Shown here: positions 52,653 to 60,930 of the stretch, one piece after another
Layout: every line of letters starts with the position of its first letter
Numbering within the stretch: position 1 is the first letter of the stretch
Assembly: GCA_964493785.1 (NCBI GenBank)
Contig: CAZBPM010000021.1
Location: forward strand, 23,095-87,094
Direction: 5' to 3'
Origin: Hyphomicrobium_A sp964493785
Lineage (GTDB): Bacteria; Pseudomonadota; Alphaproteobacteria; Rhizobiales; Hyphomicrobiaceae
Length of the DNA stretch: 64,000 bases
Notes under the pieces: generated by a model
Told to the model about the DNA's origin: nothing
Seen by the model: only the letters and a program-made list of their open reading frames with translations
The model's database searches: none
Position numbers and translations under genes: made by a program

Positions 52653-52865
52653 ATGGCAGCAAACGAGAAGACGTCGGCAGCGGTTGCGAAGATCGCTTCG
52701 AAGGCAATGAAATCTCCCGGCTCGCTCACCACGACGGAGATCAAGAAGCTCGCAGCATCTGCGTTGACGCAGGCTTCCGACAAGCCGGCCAAGAAGAAGA
52801 AGACGGTGAAGCGCAAGGTCGCCGCCAAGAAGGTCAAGCGCAAAGCAGTGAAGAAGAAGCGCTGA
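52653..52865 (+). CDS. Small lysine-rich nucleoid-like protein
   Basis: A 70-residue protein with two parts. The first 43 residues (ANEKTSAAVAKIASKAMKSP, then LTTTEIKKLAASALTQA) form a small helical domain that is common in alphaproteobacteria. The last 27 residues are almost all Lys, Arg, Ala and Val (KPAKKKKTVKRKVAAKKVKR), like histone H1 or the tails of HU-like proteins, so non-specific DNA binding is likely. It is a single gene followed by a strong hairpin. Confidence 0.75.
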   Translation: MAANEKTSAAVAKIASKAMKSPGSLTTTEIKKLAASALTQASDKPAKKKKTVKRKVAAKKVKRKAVKKKR

Positions 52866-52873
52866 CGCAATCC

Positions 52874-52904
52874 GGCGGCACGCTCCGCATCGCGTCGTGC
52901 CGCC
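52874..52904 (+). terminator. Hairpin after the lysine-rich protein gene
   Basis: GGCGGCACG (52874-52882) and CGTGCCGCC (52896-52904) form a perfect 9-bp GC-rich stem with a 13-base loop, nine bases after the stop codon. There is no T-tract (GCTAATATCT follows), so it may act as a terminator or an mRNA 3' protecting structure. Confidence 0.5.
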
Positions 52905-53433
52905 GCTAATATCTCCTCTCGCGATCGCCGTTTGGCGCGCCATCGCCGCCGACGAAATCGCCGCTCTGACAATCGGGAGCGATGATCGCCGCGCCGACTG
53001 CGTGAGCCGGTCAACTTGCAATTCTATCGTCAGCCCATGCGGCTAGCCTCGGATGCTCACCTGACTGAAGCAACGTCGAAGGGCCGTGCGCATCCTCGTT
53101 CGACGGTTTGAGTTGTGACGCTCTGCGCACCGAAAAATCCCGACGTGCGCAGTTGAAATTCAGTCGCTGTCCTTCGTTGAACGATAGTTTCGTTCGGCGA
53201 CCACAGCGCTTTCTGGCGCCGACCTCGCGATTGCTCTTGGCGGCGAGGGCTACCGCTCCCATCTGCTGACCGTCCGCATTTAAGTCGCGGACGTCGGCCG
53301 GCCACCTCCCCCTGAATGTCCCGCCCGGCCCTCTGAACACCATTTCCGGAACAGGGCCAGCGCCGTCGCCCGGTCGTCCGATTTTTCCAAGTTCACCTCT
53401 TGACGCCGGACCCCCCGCCTGCCAACTATGTAA
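52905..53433. other. Intergenic region, no gene recognised
   Basis: About 530 bases with open frames on the minus strand that are not convincing: they lack good ribosome sites and have a poor amino acid mix. The base composition is slightly lower in GC than the genes around it. A decayed gene is possible but no family can be named. Confidence 0.4.
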
Positions 53434-53452
53434 ATGTGATAAACATTCACAT
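53434..53452. promoter_or_regulatory. CRP/FNR-like inverted repeat before the DUF2852 gene
   Basis: ATGTGA-N7-TCACAT is a perfect 6-bp inverted repeat with a seven-base centre, ending 12 bases before the ATG at 53465. The arms equal those of the CRP site (TGTGA/TCACA), but the centre is one base longer than the usual six. It lies at the ribosome-binding region, so it would act by blocking transcription or translation if it is a real site. Confidence 0.4.
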
Positions 53453-53464
53453 GGAGAGACCTGA

Positions 53465-53905
53465 ATGACTGGGGTTGTGACGACGCTCGATGACTACGGC
53501 AAGCCTGCGTGGATTGCCGTCATGGTTGTCGGCTTCATCCTTTTCTGGCCTGTCGGCCTCGCCATTCTCGCCTACTTGCTATGGAGCGGACGCATGGGAT
53601 GTGGTGGACGGAACGGTGAAATGAGCCGTTGGCAGCAGCGCTGGGCGGACCGGTTTGACCGCAAGGTCGAGCGCTTCGGTCGCGACTTCCGCGGCTTCGG
53701 TTTCGCATCGAGTGGCAACGCCGCCTTCGACGACTATCGCGAGGAGACCATCCGTCGCCTCGAGGAGGAGCAGCGCGAGTTCCGCGAGTTCCTGGAGCGC
53801 CTGCGCAAGGCGAAGGATAAGTCGGAGTTCGACCAGTTCATGGCCGAGCGCCGGACCGCGCCCACCACTGGCCCCACCACTGGCACTGAAGGCGCGCGTA
53901 CCTAA
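53465..53905 (+). CDS. DUF2852 family membrane protein (first of two paralogues)
   Basis: The 146-residue protein has an N-terminal membrane segment (IAVMVVGFILFWPVGLAILAYLLW, about residues 17-40), a linker rich in Arg and Gly, and a C-terminal amphipathic region: AFDDYREETIRRLEEEQREF, REFLERLRKAKDKSEFDQFM. This is the DUF2852 pattern seen in alphaproteobacteria; role unknown. The C-terminus is Thr/Pro-rich with a duplicated TTGP. The start has GGAGAG eight to ten bases upstream. Confidence 0.85.
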   Translation: MTGVVTTLDDYGKPAWIAVMVVGFILFWPVGLAILAYLLWSGRMGCGGRNGEMSRWQQRWADRFDRKVERFGRDFRGFGFASSGNAAFDDYREETIRRLEEEQREFREFLERLRKAKDKSEFDQFMAERRTAPTTGPTTGTEGART

Positions 53906-53916
53906 ATAATGTCATG

Positions 53917-53949
53917 CGGTACGTCAGGGCACTCCGCCCTGGCGTACCG
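53917..53949. terminator. Strong hairpin between the two DUF2852-like genes
   Basis: CGGTACGTCAGGGC (53917-53930) and GCCCTGGCGTACCG (53936-53949) form a 14-bp stem with one G-U pair and a five-base loop. It lies 12 bases after the first gene and ends about 33 bases before the start proposed for the second. There is only a weak T-tract, so partial termination or mRNA processing between the paralogues is likely. Confidence 0.6.
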
Positions 53950-53981
53950 ATGTCTTTCACTCTCATCGGAGCTTGAATGCA

Positions 53982-54404
53982 TTGGCCCTGGTGATCTTCG
54001 GCTTCTTCGCCCTGCTCTTCGCCACCCTGTTCTGGGTGGCCTGGGCTGCGATGTGGCTTGTCGTGGTGCTGTTCTGGCTCGCTTGGCCGCTGACGTTGCT
54101 GGTGGTCGCCGCCATCGCCTGGCGTGCGCAGGCGCGCTACTGGCGTCGCGTCGATCAGACTTCGACGGTTGTCGGCTGGACCGCTCGCACACCCGCTCCC
54201 CGGGCTGAGGCGCAGCCGAGCGAGAACCGGGCGTTCGAGGAATATCGCGCCGAAACGCTTCGCCGCCTCGACGATGAGCGCGCAAAATTCGGCGACTACC
54301 TCGAGCGGCTGCGCAAATCGAAGGACAGGGAAGCGTTCGACAGCTTCATCGCCGAGCGCCGCACGCGGCTGTCTGCCGATGAAACTCGAGGCGCCATCGC
54401 CTGA
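53982..54404 (+). CDS. DUF2852-like membrane protein (second paralogue)
   Basis: About 140 residues. A long hydrophobic N-terminus (two segments, about residues 3-20 and 22-45) is followed by Arg/Pro-rich linker and the same C-terminal element as in the gene before: FEEYRAETLRRLDDERAKFG, DYLERLRKSKDREAFDSFIA. The shared tail and position show a tandem duplication followed by change of the N-terminal half. No ATG is available. I take the TTG at 53982, ten bases after GGAG; a TTG at 53973 is too close to it, and a GTG at 53991 is another choice. Confidence 0.75.
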   Translation: MALVIFGFFALLFATLFWVAWAAMWLVVVLFWLAWPLTLLVVAAIAWRAQARYWRRVDQTSTVVGWTARTPAPRAEAQPSENRAFEEYRAETLRRLDDERAKFGDYLERLRKSKDREAFDSFIAERRTRLSADETRGAIA

Positions 54405-54427
54405 CCAGCGCGCAGCAAGAGAAACTG

Positions 54428-54461
54428 AAAGCCAGGGCAAACCAAATGCCCTGGCTTTTTT
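54428..54461 (+). terminator. Rho-independent terminator after the DUF2852 pair
   Basis: AAAGCCAGGGCA (54428-54439) and TGCCCTGGCTTT (54447-54458) form a perfect 12-bp stem with a seven-base loop, ending in TTTTTT. It ends the plus-strand transcript and sits six bases from the convergent pentapeptide-repeat gene. Confidence 0.9.
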
Positions 54462-54466
54462 GCGCC

Positions 54467-55309
54467 CTAGCGTATCGTCTTGTCGAAGTTCAGCGCCGTG
54501 GAAAGCCCCTTCACGGTGTCGAGGCCTTTGACGCCGAGCAGTGTTGCTCCGTCTAGATCCGCCCCGGTGAAGTCGGCATCCGTCAGATTCGCCCCGGTAA
54601 AGTCCGCACGCGAAAGATCGGTATCGGTGAGCTTGGCGCCCGTCAGGTCGGCGCCGATGAAACGCGAGAACGTCATCACCGCGTGATCGAAATCGGCGCC
54701 GCGCATGATCGCTTTGCTGAAGTCACATGATTTCAGCAGGTTCTTCGCAAGTGTCGACAGCGTGCCCTGGCCCGCACGGGCCTCGCGTGGGGTGAAATTC
54801 GCGTTTGTCAGGTCCGCGCCATGGAAATCAGCTCCTGACATATTCGCCATCACGCGCGTCCCGGTGAGGTTGGCGCCGGCAAAGCGAGGCGCATCGCCCA
54901 GGCTTTCGGTGAGGTCGGTGTAGATAGTCGGCCGCAAAATGCTCGCCCCCGATAGATTGGCCCCCGAGAAGTCCGCTCGGATGAGCGTCGCCCGGTCGAG
55001 CCGCGTGCCGGACATGTCCGTGCCGCGCATGTTGGCGCCCGTGAAGTCGGCACCATAGAGATTGGAGTTGGCGAGCTTGGCGCCTTTGAAGTTCAGCCCG
55101 GACAGGTCGAGGTAGGTGAGATCGTGATTGGAGTAATCCAGCGTCTCGCCAGGCTTTGCTTTGAACAGCGCCGAAGCCATGTCTCGCACGGAAATGTCCG
55201 CCGACGGATGGACAGGCTCGGTTTCCTCTGCGATCGCGCCGGCGCTCAGCGCCAGCAGCGCTGCGAGAGCTAGGCCGAACGGTGCTCGTGCCGCGTTTTT
55301 CGTTAGCAT
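54467..55309 (-). CDS. Exported pentapeptide-repeat protein
   Basis: A 280-residue protein with a signal peptide (about residues 1-28) and two blocks of pentapeptide repeats of the A(D/N)LxX type: about residues 60-125 (LDLSGLNFKGAKLANSNLYG, ADFTGANMRGTDMSGTRLDR) and about 200-265 (ADLTGAKLTDTDLSRADFTG, ANLTDADFTGADLDGATLLG). The block between, with ARAGQGTLSTLAKNLLKSC, breaks the repeats. Such proteins form a right-handed beta helix. Being exported, it is unlikely to mimic DNA like the Qnr group; a surface or periplasmic structural role is likelier. Confidence 0.88.
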   Translation of the reverse strand: MLTKNAARAPFGLALAALLALSAGAIAEETEPVHPSADISVRDMASALFKAKPGETLDYSNHDLTYLDLSGLNFKGAKLANSNLYGADFTGANMRGTDMSGTRLDRATLIRADFSGANLSGASILRPTIYTDLTESLGDAPRFAGANLTGTRVMANMSGADFHGADLTNANFTPREARAGQGTLSTLAKNLLKSCDFSKAIMRGADFDHAVMTFSRFIGADLTGAKLTDTDLSRADFTGANLTDADFTGADLDGATLLGVKGLDTVKGLSTALNFDKTIR

Positions 55310-55458
55310 CTCGTTATCCCTCGCCTCTGGGTTGGGCGATTACTCATATCAAGGGCTGATGCCGCAGCGTGGCAAGGGGCGACCTGCTTCAACTCCTCCT
55401 AAAGTCGGGAGAGCGGCACTCCGGCAACGTTTAATACGCTCCGGCCGGCTCAAGAGTT

Positions 55459-58400
55459 TCACTTGGCGCCGTAACCGCCCCCGGTCGGCGTCACGATAAC
55501 GACGGCATCTCCCGCCTCGAGGATGGTTTCGCCACAGCCGCCGAGATCCTCGGTCTTTCCAGCCCGCCGGACGCTATTGCTGCCAGGCTCGCCCGGATCA
55601 CCGCCATCGACGCCAAAGGGGGCAATGCGCCGATAGCCCGAAAGGATGGCGCAATGCATCCGCTCCAGGAAGCGGATGACGCGCCGCGTGCCGTCGCCGC
55701 TGGCCCACTTGCCCTTGCCGCCCGAGCCGCGCCGGATAGAGAACTCTTCCAGCAGCACCGGATAGCGCAGCTCTAAGATCTCCGGATCGGTGAGGCGTGT
55801 GTTCGTCATGTGCACGTGCACTGCCGCCGCTCCGTCAAAGCCTGGGCCGGCCGGAGCACCCGAGCACAGCGTCTCGTAGTACTGCACCTTGTCGTTGCCG
55901 AACGTCAGGTTGTTCATCGTGCCCTGCGCCGAGCCGAGCGCTCCGAACGCCGCGAACAGTGCGTTGGTGACGATCTGGCTCGTTTCGACGTTACCGGCGA
56001 CGACGGCAGCCGGATACGTCGGTCGCAGCATCGAGCCCGCGGGTATCACGATGCGGATCGGCTTCAGGCAGCCGGCGTTCATGGGGATGGGCTCATCGAC
56101 CATGACGCGGATCGCATAAAGCACCGCCGCGCGCGTCACCGGCTCGGGCGCGTTGAAATTGTTGGCCTGCTGCGGGCTCGTTCCCGTGAAATCTATCGTC
56201 GCGGAGCGGCTTTCGCGATCGACGGTGATGCGCACCTCGACTGCCGTGCCCTGATCTGTCTCGACCCGGAAATGCCCATCCTCGATGCGCGATATGAGCC
56301 GCCGCACCGCGTCCTCGGCATTGTCCTGGACGTGCCGCATGTAGGCTTCGACGACGTCGAGCCCGAAATGCTGGACCATACGCTTAAGCTCGGACTGGCC
56401 TTTGGCGTTGGCAGCCACCTGAGCCTTCAGGTCCGCGATGTTCTTGTCGGGGCGTCGCGCGGGATATTTGGCGGCTGTCAGCAGAGCAAGGGTCTCTGCC
56501 TCGAGAAACCGCCCCTGATCCACCAGTTTGAAATTGTCGATGTAGACGCCTTCTTCCTCGATCGTCGTCGCGCGCGGCGTCATCGATCCCGGCGTCAGTC
56601 CTCCGATGTCCTCATGATGGCCGCGGCTGGCAACATAGAACAGCACGCGCGTGCCCTCGTCATCGAACACCGGGCTGACGACCGTGATGTCCGGCAGGTG
56701 AGTGCCGCCGTTGTAGGGCGCGTTGAGCATGAAGCTGTCGCCCGGGCGCATCGTGTTTCCGCGCTCGCGGATGATCACCTCGACCGAGCGGTCCATCGAA
56801 CCCAGGTGCACCGGCAGGTGCGGCGCGTTCGCCACCAGGGCACCGCTGGCGTCGAACACCGCGCAGGAGAAGTCGAGCCGCTCCTTGATGTTCACCGATT
56901 GCGCGGTGTTGCGCAGCGCTTCGCCCATCTGCTCGGCAATGGCCATGAAGAGATTGTTGAACACTTCCAGCAGCACCGGGTCGGCCTTGGCCCCGAGCTT
57001 TTCCCGTCCGCGCGGTTCCACGCGCGTCAGCACGATGTCGTTGCCGGCGGTGAGCACCAGCTGCCAGCCCGGCTCGACCACGATCGTCTGGTTGGGCTCG
57101 ATGACCAGCGCCGGTCCGCGCACCGCGTGTCCGGGCTCAAGCTCGGCGCGCATCAGCACCGGCGCGTCATGCCACGCCCCGCGCGAATAGAAGCGCGTCT
57201 TATTCCCTCGCCCCTGGGGGGCAGAGGTCTGGTGTAGCGGTGGTTGTTGCCCCTCGCCCCGCCCGCGGGGAGAAGGAGCACCACCCAAGGCGGCGACTTC
57301 GAGGGTCGCAACGACGACGCTTTTTTCTGGCGAGACGAAGCCGAACCGCTGCCGATGCAACGCCTCGAAGTCGCGCCGCATGAAGTGCGGTTCCGACAGA
57401 GCGACCGGCAGCGCCGTGTCGGTACCCGCGTAGCGCAAGTGCGCGAAGCTCTCGATGGCGATGTCGTCGTGTTCGACGCCTTCGTCCAGCAGTTGTCGCG
57501 TGACGTCGTCACCAAGCTCGTAGGCGAGGCTCTCGATCGCATCCATCGCCTCCTCGCCGAGCGGCGCCTCGACAGAGCGCTCGCGGCTCGCGCGCTGTTG
57601 CGCCAGCCCGATGCCATAGGCGGATAGCAGGCCAGAGAAGGCGTGCACGAGCACGCTCTCCATGCCGAGCGTATCGGCGATGAGGCAGGCATGCTGGCCG
57701 CCGGCCGAGCCGAAACAGTTCAGCGCGTACTCCGTCACGTCGTAGCCGCGTTCGACGGAGATCTTCTTGATGGCGTTGGCCATGTTCTCGACTGCGATGC
57801 GGATCGCGCCATCGGCGATTTCTTCCGGCGCGCGCCCATCGCCCACGCGCACTGCCAGCTCGGCGAACGACGCGCGAACGACATCTGCATCGAGTGGCTC
57901 GTCGTGCCCCTCCCCGAAGATCGCCGGGAAGAACTGGGGATCGAGCTTGCCCAGCATGACGTTCGCGTCCGTCACCGTGAGCGGACCGCCGCGCCGGTAA
58001 GCCTTCGGGCCTGGGTTGGCCCCGGCACTCTCCGGCCCCACGCGAAACCGCGTGCCGTCGAACGAAATGATGGAGCCGCCACCCGCCGCCACCGTATGCA
58101 CCCGCAACATCGGCACGGCGAGCCGCACCCCCGCGATCTGCGTCTCAAACGAGCGTTCGTATTCGCCGGCAAAATGCGCAACGTCCGTCGACGTGCCGCC
58201 CATGTCGAAGCCGATCAGCTTGTCGAAGCCCGCGCGCTTGCCCGTCTCGGCCATGCCAACGACGCCGCCCGCCGGTCCGGACAGGATTGCATCGCGCCCC
58301 TGGAATGCCTGCGCCGACTTGAGCCCGCCCGACGACGCCATGAACAGGAGACGCGGAATATCCCCTCCTCCCGCGTCGGCGGGGAGAGGGTGAGCGGAAG

Positions 58401-59106
58401 TGAGTGCGCTGGCCACTTTATCGACGTACCGCCGCAGCACCGGCGAGAGATAGGCGTCGGCAACGGTGGTATCGCCACGCGGCACCAACTTGATCAGCGG
58501 CGACACCTCGTGACTGACGGACACCTGCCGGAAGCCGACCGAGTGAGCAAGCTCGGCTGCCAGCCGCTCGTGCTCGGGATAGGCATAGGAATGCATAAAG
58601 GCGATGGCGACCGAGTGGATTCCATCCTCTCGCGCCCGCCGCATCTCGGCCTCCAGCGCACCGAGGTCGATTTCCCGCTCGACTGTTCCGTCTGCGCGCA
58701 CCCGCTCGTCGGCCTCGACGACACGGCTATAAAGCATCTCCGGCTTGACGATCCGCTTGGCAAAGATGTCGGGCCGCGCCTGAGTGCCGATCTCGAGCTG
58801 GTCCTTCAAACCACGCGTGATGACCAGCAGCGTCGCGTCGCCCTTGCGCTCCAGCAGCGCGTTGGTCGCGACCGTCGTCCCCATTTTTACGTAGCCGATG
58901 CGCTCGGCCGGAATGGGCTCGCCGCTGGCAACGCCGAGAAACTGCCGGATGGCCTCCAGCGCCGCATCGTCGTAGGCGCCAGGGTTCTCGGACAGCAACT
59001 TGCGGGCGAGCAGTCGCCCGTCAGGTGTGCGTGCAACGACATCCGTAAAGGTGCCGCCGCGGTCGATGAAAAACTGCCACTTTTCGTCGCTGGGAAGCCC
59101 AGTCAT
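55459..59106 (-). CDS. Hydantoinase/5-oxoprolinase, fused HyuA-HyuB type
   Basis: A single chain of 1215 residues joins the two halves of the ATP-dependent oxoprolinase family. The HyuA-like half (about 1-690) has FFIDRGGTFTDVVARTPDGR, KMGTTVATNALLERKGD, IGFDMGGTSTDVAHFAGEYE and VAAGGGSIISFDGTRFRVGP. The HyuB-like half (about 700-1215) has VFNNLFMAIAEQMGEALRNT, FDASGALVANAPHLPVHLGS and PYNGGTHLPDITVVSPVFDD. It cleaves 5-oxoproline or a related lactam with ATP. Two in-frame inserts (about 18 and 30 residues, at 58361-58394 and 57203-57279) come from REP-like DNA and make the protein longer than normal. It is a single gene on the minus strand. Confidence 0.92.
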   Translation of the reverse strand: MTGLPSDEKWQFFIDRGGTFTDVVARTPDGRLLARKLLSENPGAYDDAALEAIRQFLGVASGEPIPAERIGYVKMGTTVATNALLERKGDATLLVITRGLKDQLEIGTQARPDIFAKRIVKPEMLYSRVVEADERVRADGTVEREIDLGALEAEMRRAREDGIHSVAIAFMHSYAYPEHERLAAELAHSVGFRQVSVSHEVSPLIKLVPRGDTTVADAYLSPVLRRYVDKVASALTSAHPLPADAGGGDIPRLLFMASSGGLKSAQAFQGRDAILSGPAGGVVGMAETGKRAGFDKLIGFDMGGTSTDVAHFAGEYERSFETQIAGVRLAVPMLRVHTVAAGGGSIISFDGTRFRVGPESAGANPGPKAYRRGGPLTVTDANVMLGKLDPQFFPAIFGEGHDEPLDADVVRASFAELAVRVGDGRAPEEIADGAIRIAVENMANAIKKISVERGYDVTEYALNCFGSAGGQHACLIADTLGMESVLVHAFSGLLSAYGIGLAQQRASRERSVEAPLGEEAMDAIESLAYELGDDVTRQLLDEGVEHDDIAIESFAHLRYAGTDTALPVALSEPHFMRRDFEALHRQRFGFVSPEKSVVVATLEVAALGGAPSPRGRGEGQQPPLHQTSAPQGRGNKTRFYSRGAWHDAPVLMRAELEPGHAVRGPALVIEPNQTIVVEPGWQLVLTAGNDIVLTRVEPRGREKLGAKADPVLLEVFNNLFMAIAEQMGEALRNTAQSVNIKERLDFSCAVFDASGALVANAPHLPVHLGSMDRSVEVIIRERGNTMRPGDSFMLNAPYNGGTHLPDITVVSPVFDDEGTRVLFYVASRGHHEDIGGLTPGSMTPRATTIEEEGVYIDNFKLVDQGRFLEAETLALLTAAKYPARRPDKNIADLKAQVAANAKGQSELKRMVQHFGLDVVEAYMRHVQDNAEDAVRRLISRIEDGHFRVETDQGTAVEVRITVDRESRSATIDFTGTSPQQANNFNAPEPVTRAAVLYAIRVMVDEPIPMNAGCLKPIRIVIPAGSMLRPTYPAAVVAGNVETSQIVTNALFAAFGALGSAQGTMNNLTFGNDKVQYYETLCSGAPAGPGFDGAAAVHVHMTNTRLTDPEILELRYPVLLEEFSIRRGSGGKGKWASGDGTRRVIRFLERMHCAILSGYRRIAPFGVDGGDPGEPGSNSVRRAGKTEDLGGCGETILEAGDAVVIVTPTGGGYGAK
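57203..57279. repeat. REP-like element inside the oxoprolinase gene (insert 1)
   Basis: The stretch holds CCCTCGCCCC and the hairpin-like CCCGCCCGCGGGGAGAAGG, typical of short palindromic REP sequences that normally sit between genes. Here it is in-frame within the oxoprolinase coding sequence, encoding a Pro/Gly/Arg/Gln-rich stretch (SPRGRGEGQQPPLHQ) between two conserved parts. It shares the GCGGGGAGA core with the element at 58361-58394. Confidence 0.6.
58361..58394. repeat. REP-like element inside the oxoprolinase gene (insert 2)
   Basis: CCCTCCTCCCGCG followed by GGCGGGGAGAGGGTGAG is an imperfect palindrome with the same GCGGGGAGA core as the element at 57203-57279. It encodes AHPLPADAGGGDIP between the conserved VASAL and LLFMASSGG segments and keeps the frame open. 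Confidence 0.6.
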
Positions 59107-59287
59107 CCGGCGTCCGATCTAGTGAACCGCTGCACCGTCAGCTATCGGGCGTTGCGTAAAGCGTCAACCACGCCCGCATCCGGCGCGCCCTGCGAGTTTC
59201 CGCCATTTGCTGCGACTTTCGCACGAGAGCCGTTTAGCCGCTCCGCATGGGCTTCAAGTCTTGGGCGAATGCCGATAAGTGTTTGCC

Positions 59288-60019
59288 ATGCCGTGGAAAG
59301 AGATAGCACAGGCGATCGGTATCGAGCCGGGCACTTCGGTGCGCGACGCGCTTTCGGCGCTGTGGTCGCGCCTGATCGGTGATCGCCTCGCCGAGCGGAC
59401 CCCGGGGTATCGCACGGTCGCCTTCACCATCGCCGTGACGACCCTCGCCGCCAAGATGGCCAAGGCCGATGGCGTCGCCTTGCCCGTGGAGGCGCGCGCC
59501 TTCGAACGCGTGTTCGACGTGCCGCCCGGTGAGCGTCAGAACTTCCACCGGCTCTATGATCTGGCCGCCCAGGACATCGCCGGTTACGAGACCTATGCCG
59601 GCAAGATCGCGTCGCTGCTCTCCGACGAGCCGGACATGCTGCGCGCTCTTCTCGAATGCCTGTTCCACGTGGCAGCTGCCGACGGCATCCTACATCCCGA
59701 CGAGGACAAATTCCTCGCCGTGGTGGCCGAAAAGTTCGGCCTGTCGAACGGCGAGTTCCTGAGCGTGCGCGCTGGCTTCATCAACGACCCGTGCAGCCCC
59801 TATCAAATCCTCGGCGTGCATCCTGACATCTCGGATGGGGATCTCAAGCTGCGCCACCGCGCGCTCGTCCGCGAGCACCATCCCGACCGGCTGGCGGCAT
59901 CTGGCGTGCCTCCTGAGCTGCGGTGTGCGGCCAGTCGGCGTCTCGCCGCGATCAACGCCGCCTATGACTCGATCTTAGCCGATCGTCGCGGGAGCACGCG
60001 CACCGGAGGCGGGCGGTGA
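59288..60019 (+). CDS. TerB-like plus DnaJ-domain protein (DjlA-like)
   Basis: The 243-residue protein has a TerB-like helical domain (about 40-165, with FTIAVTTLAAKMAKADGVAL and LFHVAAADGILHPDEDKFLA) and a C-terminal J domain (about 170-235) with SPYQILGVHPDISDGDLKLR and the HPD motif in LVREHHPDRLAASG. This resembles DjlA but without the membrane anchor. It should stimulate DnaK ATPase on a special client. I start at the ATG at 59288; a GTG at 59279 is possible. It overlaps the amidase gene by four bases. Confidence 0.88.
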   Translation: MPWKEIAQAIGIEPGTSVRDALSALWSRLIGDRLAERTPGYRTVAFTIAVTTLAAKMAKADGVALPVEARAFERVFDVPPGERQNFHRLYDLAAQDIAGYETYAGKIASLLSDEPDMLRALLECLFHVAAADGILHPDEDKFLAVVAEKFGLSNGEFLSVRAGFINDPCSPYQILGVHPDISDGDLKLRHRALVREHHPDRLAASGVPPELRCAASRRLAAINAAYDSILADRRGSTRTGGGR

Positions 60020-60780
60020 TCCTCAAGCCCGACTCGACCCTAGCCCACACGCTCTACCCCTCGCCCAACATCGAGGAGCGGCGCGACGGCTGCCGCCCCG
60101 ACATGATCGTCCTTCACTACACGGGAATGTCCTCGGGAGAGGCTGCCATCGGCTGGCTCGCCAATCCAGTGAGCAAGGTCTCCTGCCATTACGTGGTCGA
60201 CGACGACGGCCGCATCACACAGATGGTCGAAGAATCCAAACGGGCTTGGCACGCCGGTGCCTCGCACTGGGCCGGCGACACGGACGTCAACTCTCTCTCT
60301 GTCGGCATCGAGATTCAGAACCCCGGTCACGAACACGGCTATCCCGACTTTCCGCTGGCGCAGATGGAAGCGGTCGCCGCGCTGTGCCGCGACATCGCGA
60401 AACGGCAGGGCATTCATCCCGCCCGCGTGCTCGCGCATTCGGATGTTGCGCCCGGCCGCAAGATCGACCCCGGCGAGAAGTTCAACTGGGCATGGCTGGC
60501 GCGGCACGGGGTCGGGCACTGGGTTGGCCCGGCGGCTATGGACGAGGCCGCGTCGGAATGTCTCGATCACGAACAAGCCGCCGTCGCCGAGACGCTGGAG
60601 TTGATGCGGGGGTACGGCTACGGCGTAGATAATCCCGAACGATCGGACTGGTTCGCGGTTCTCGTCCGCACGTTCCAGCTGCATTTCCGCCCCGCGCGCT
60701 CCGACGGCCGCCTCGATGTCGGCACGCTCGACACCCTGCGCCGGCTTGTCGACGCCCTGCCGCAGCACGCAACCAGCTAA
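60016..60780 (+). CDS. N-acetylmuramoyl-L-alanine amidase (AmpD-like, amidase_2)
   Basis: A 254-residue enzyme starting at a GTG that overlaps the previous stop. The amidase_2 domain (about 20-165) has MIVLHYTGMSSGEAAIGWL with the first zinc His, SCHYVVDDDGRI, RAWHAGASHWAGDTDVNSLS, VGIEIQNPG and the C-terminal RVLAHSDVAPGRKIDPGEKF with the second His and Asp ligands. A short C-terminal helix bundle (about 190-250) looks like a peptidoglycan-binding domain. There is no signal peptide, so cytosolic recycling of anhydro-muropeptides (AmpD role) is likely. Confidence 0.93.
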   Translation: MILKPDSTLAHTLYPSPNIEERRDGCRPDMIVLHYTGMSSGEAAIGWLANPVSKVSCHYVVDDDGRITQMVEESKRAWHAGASHWAGDTDVNSLSVGIEIQNPGHEHGYPDFPLAQMEAVAALCRDIAKRQGIHPARVLAHSDVAPGRKIDPGEKFNWAWLARHGVGHWVGPAAMDEAASECLDHEQAAVAETLELMRGYGYGVDNPERSDWFAVLVRTFQLHFRPARSDGRLDVGTLDTLRRLVDALPQHATS

Positions 60781-60839
60781 CTTGTCCAACGAGTTTGCGA
60801 CGCCACATTCAACCATCCGGCAAGGATGTCCGGCGACAC

Positions 60840-60855
60840 GTTGACGGACGTCAAC
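60840..60855. promoter_or_regulatory. 7-2-7 palindrome upstream of phaC
   Basis: GTTGACG-GA-CGTCAAC is a perfect inverted repeat 75 bases before the phaC ATG. It contains a TTGACG that could be a -35 element, so a protein binding here could block transcription. No regulator is named from sequence. Confidence 0.4.
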
Positions 60856-60930
60856 TCGCGAACACCAAACTCGCGGTATCAGGGCGGTCTGGCCGGGGCA
60901 CCGCGCCGCTGCCGAGGACAAAGGTAACCA

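Noticed and set aside
53011..53343. Minus-strand open frame of 110 residues in the gap before the DUF2852 genes
   Set aside because: Amino acid mix is not protein-like, no ribosome site is seen and I recognise no homologue.
55810..59382. Two long plus-strand open frames antisense to the oxoprolinase gene
   Set aside because: They are rich in His, Arg and Asp as expected for mirror frames, and the minus-strand protein is well supported over the whole length.
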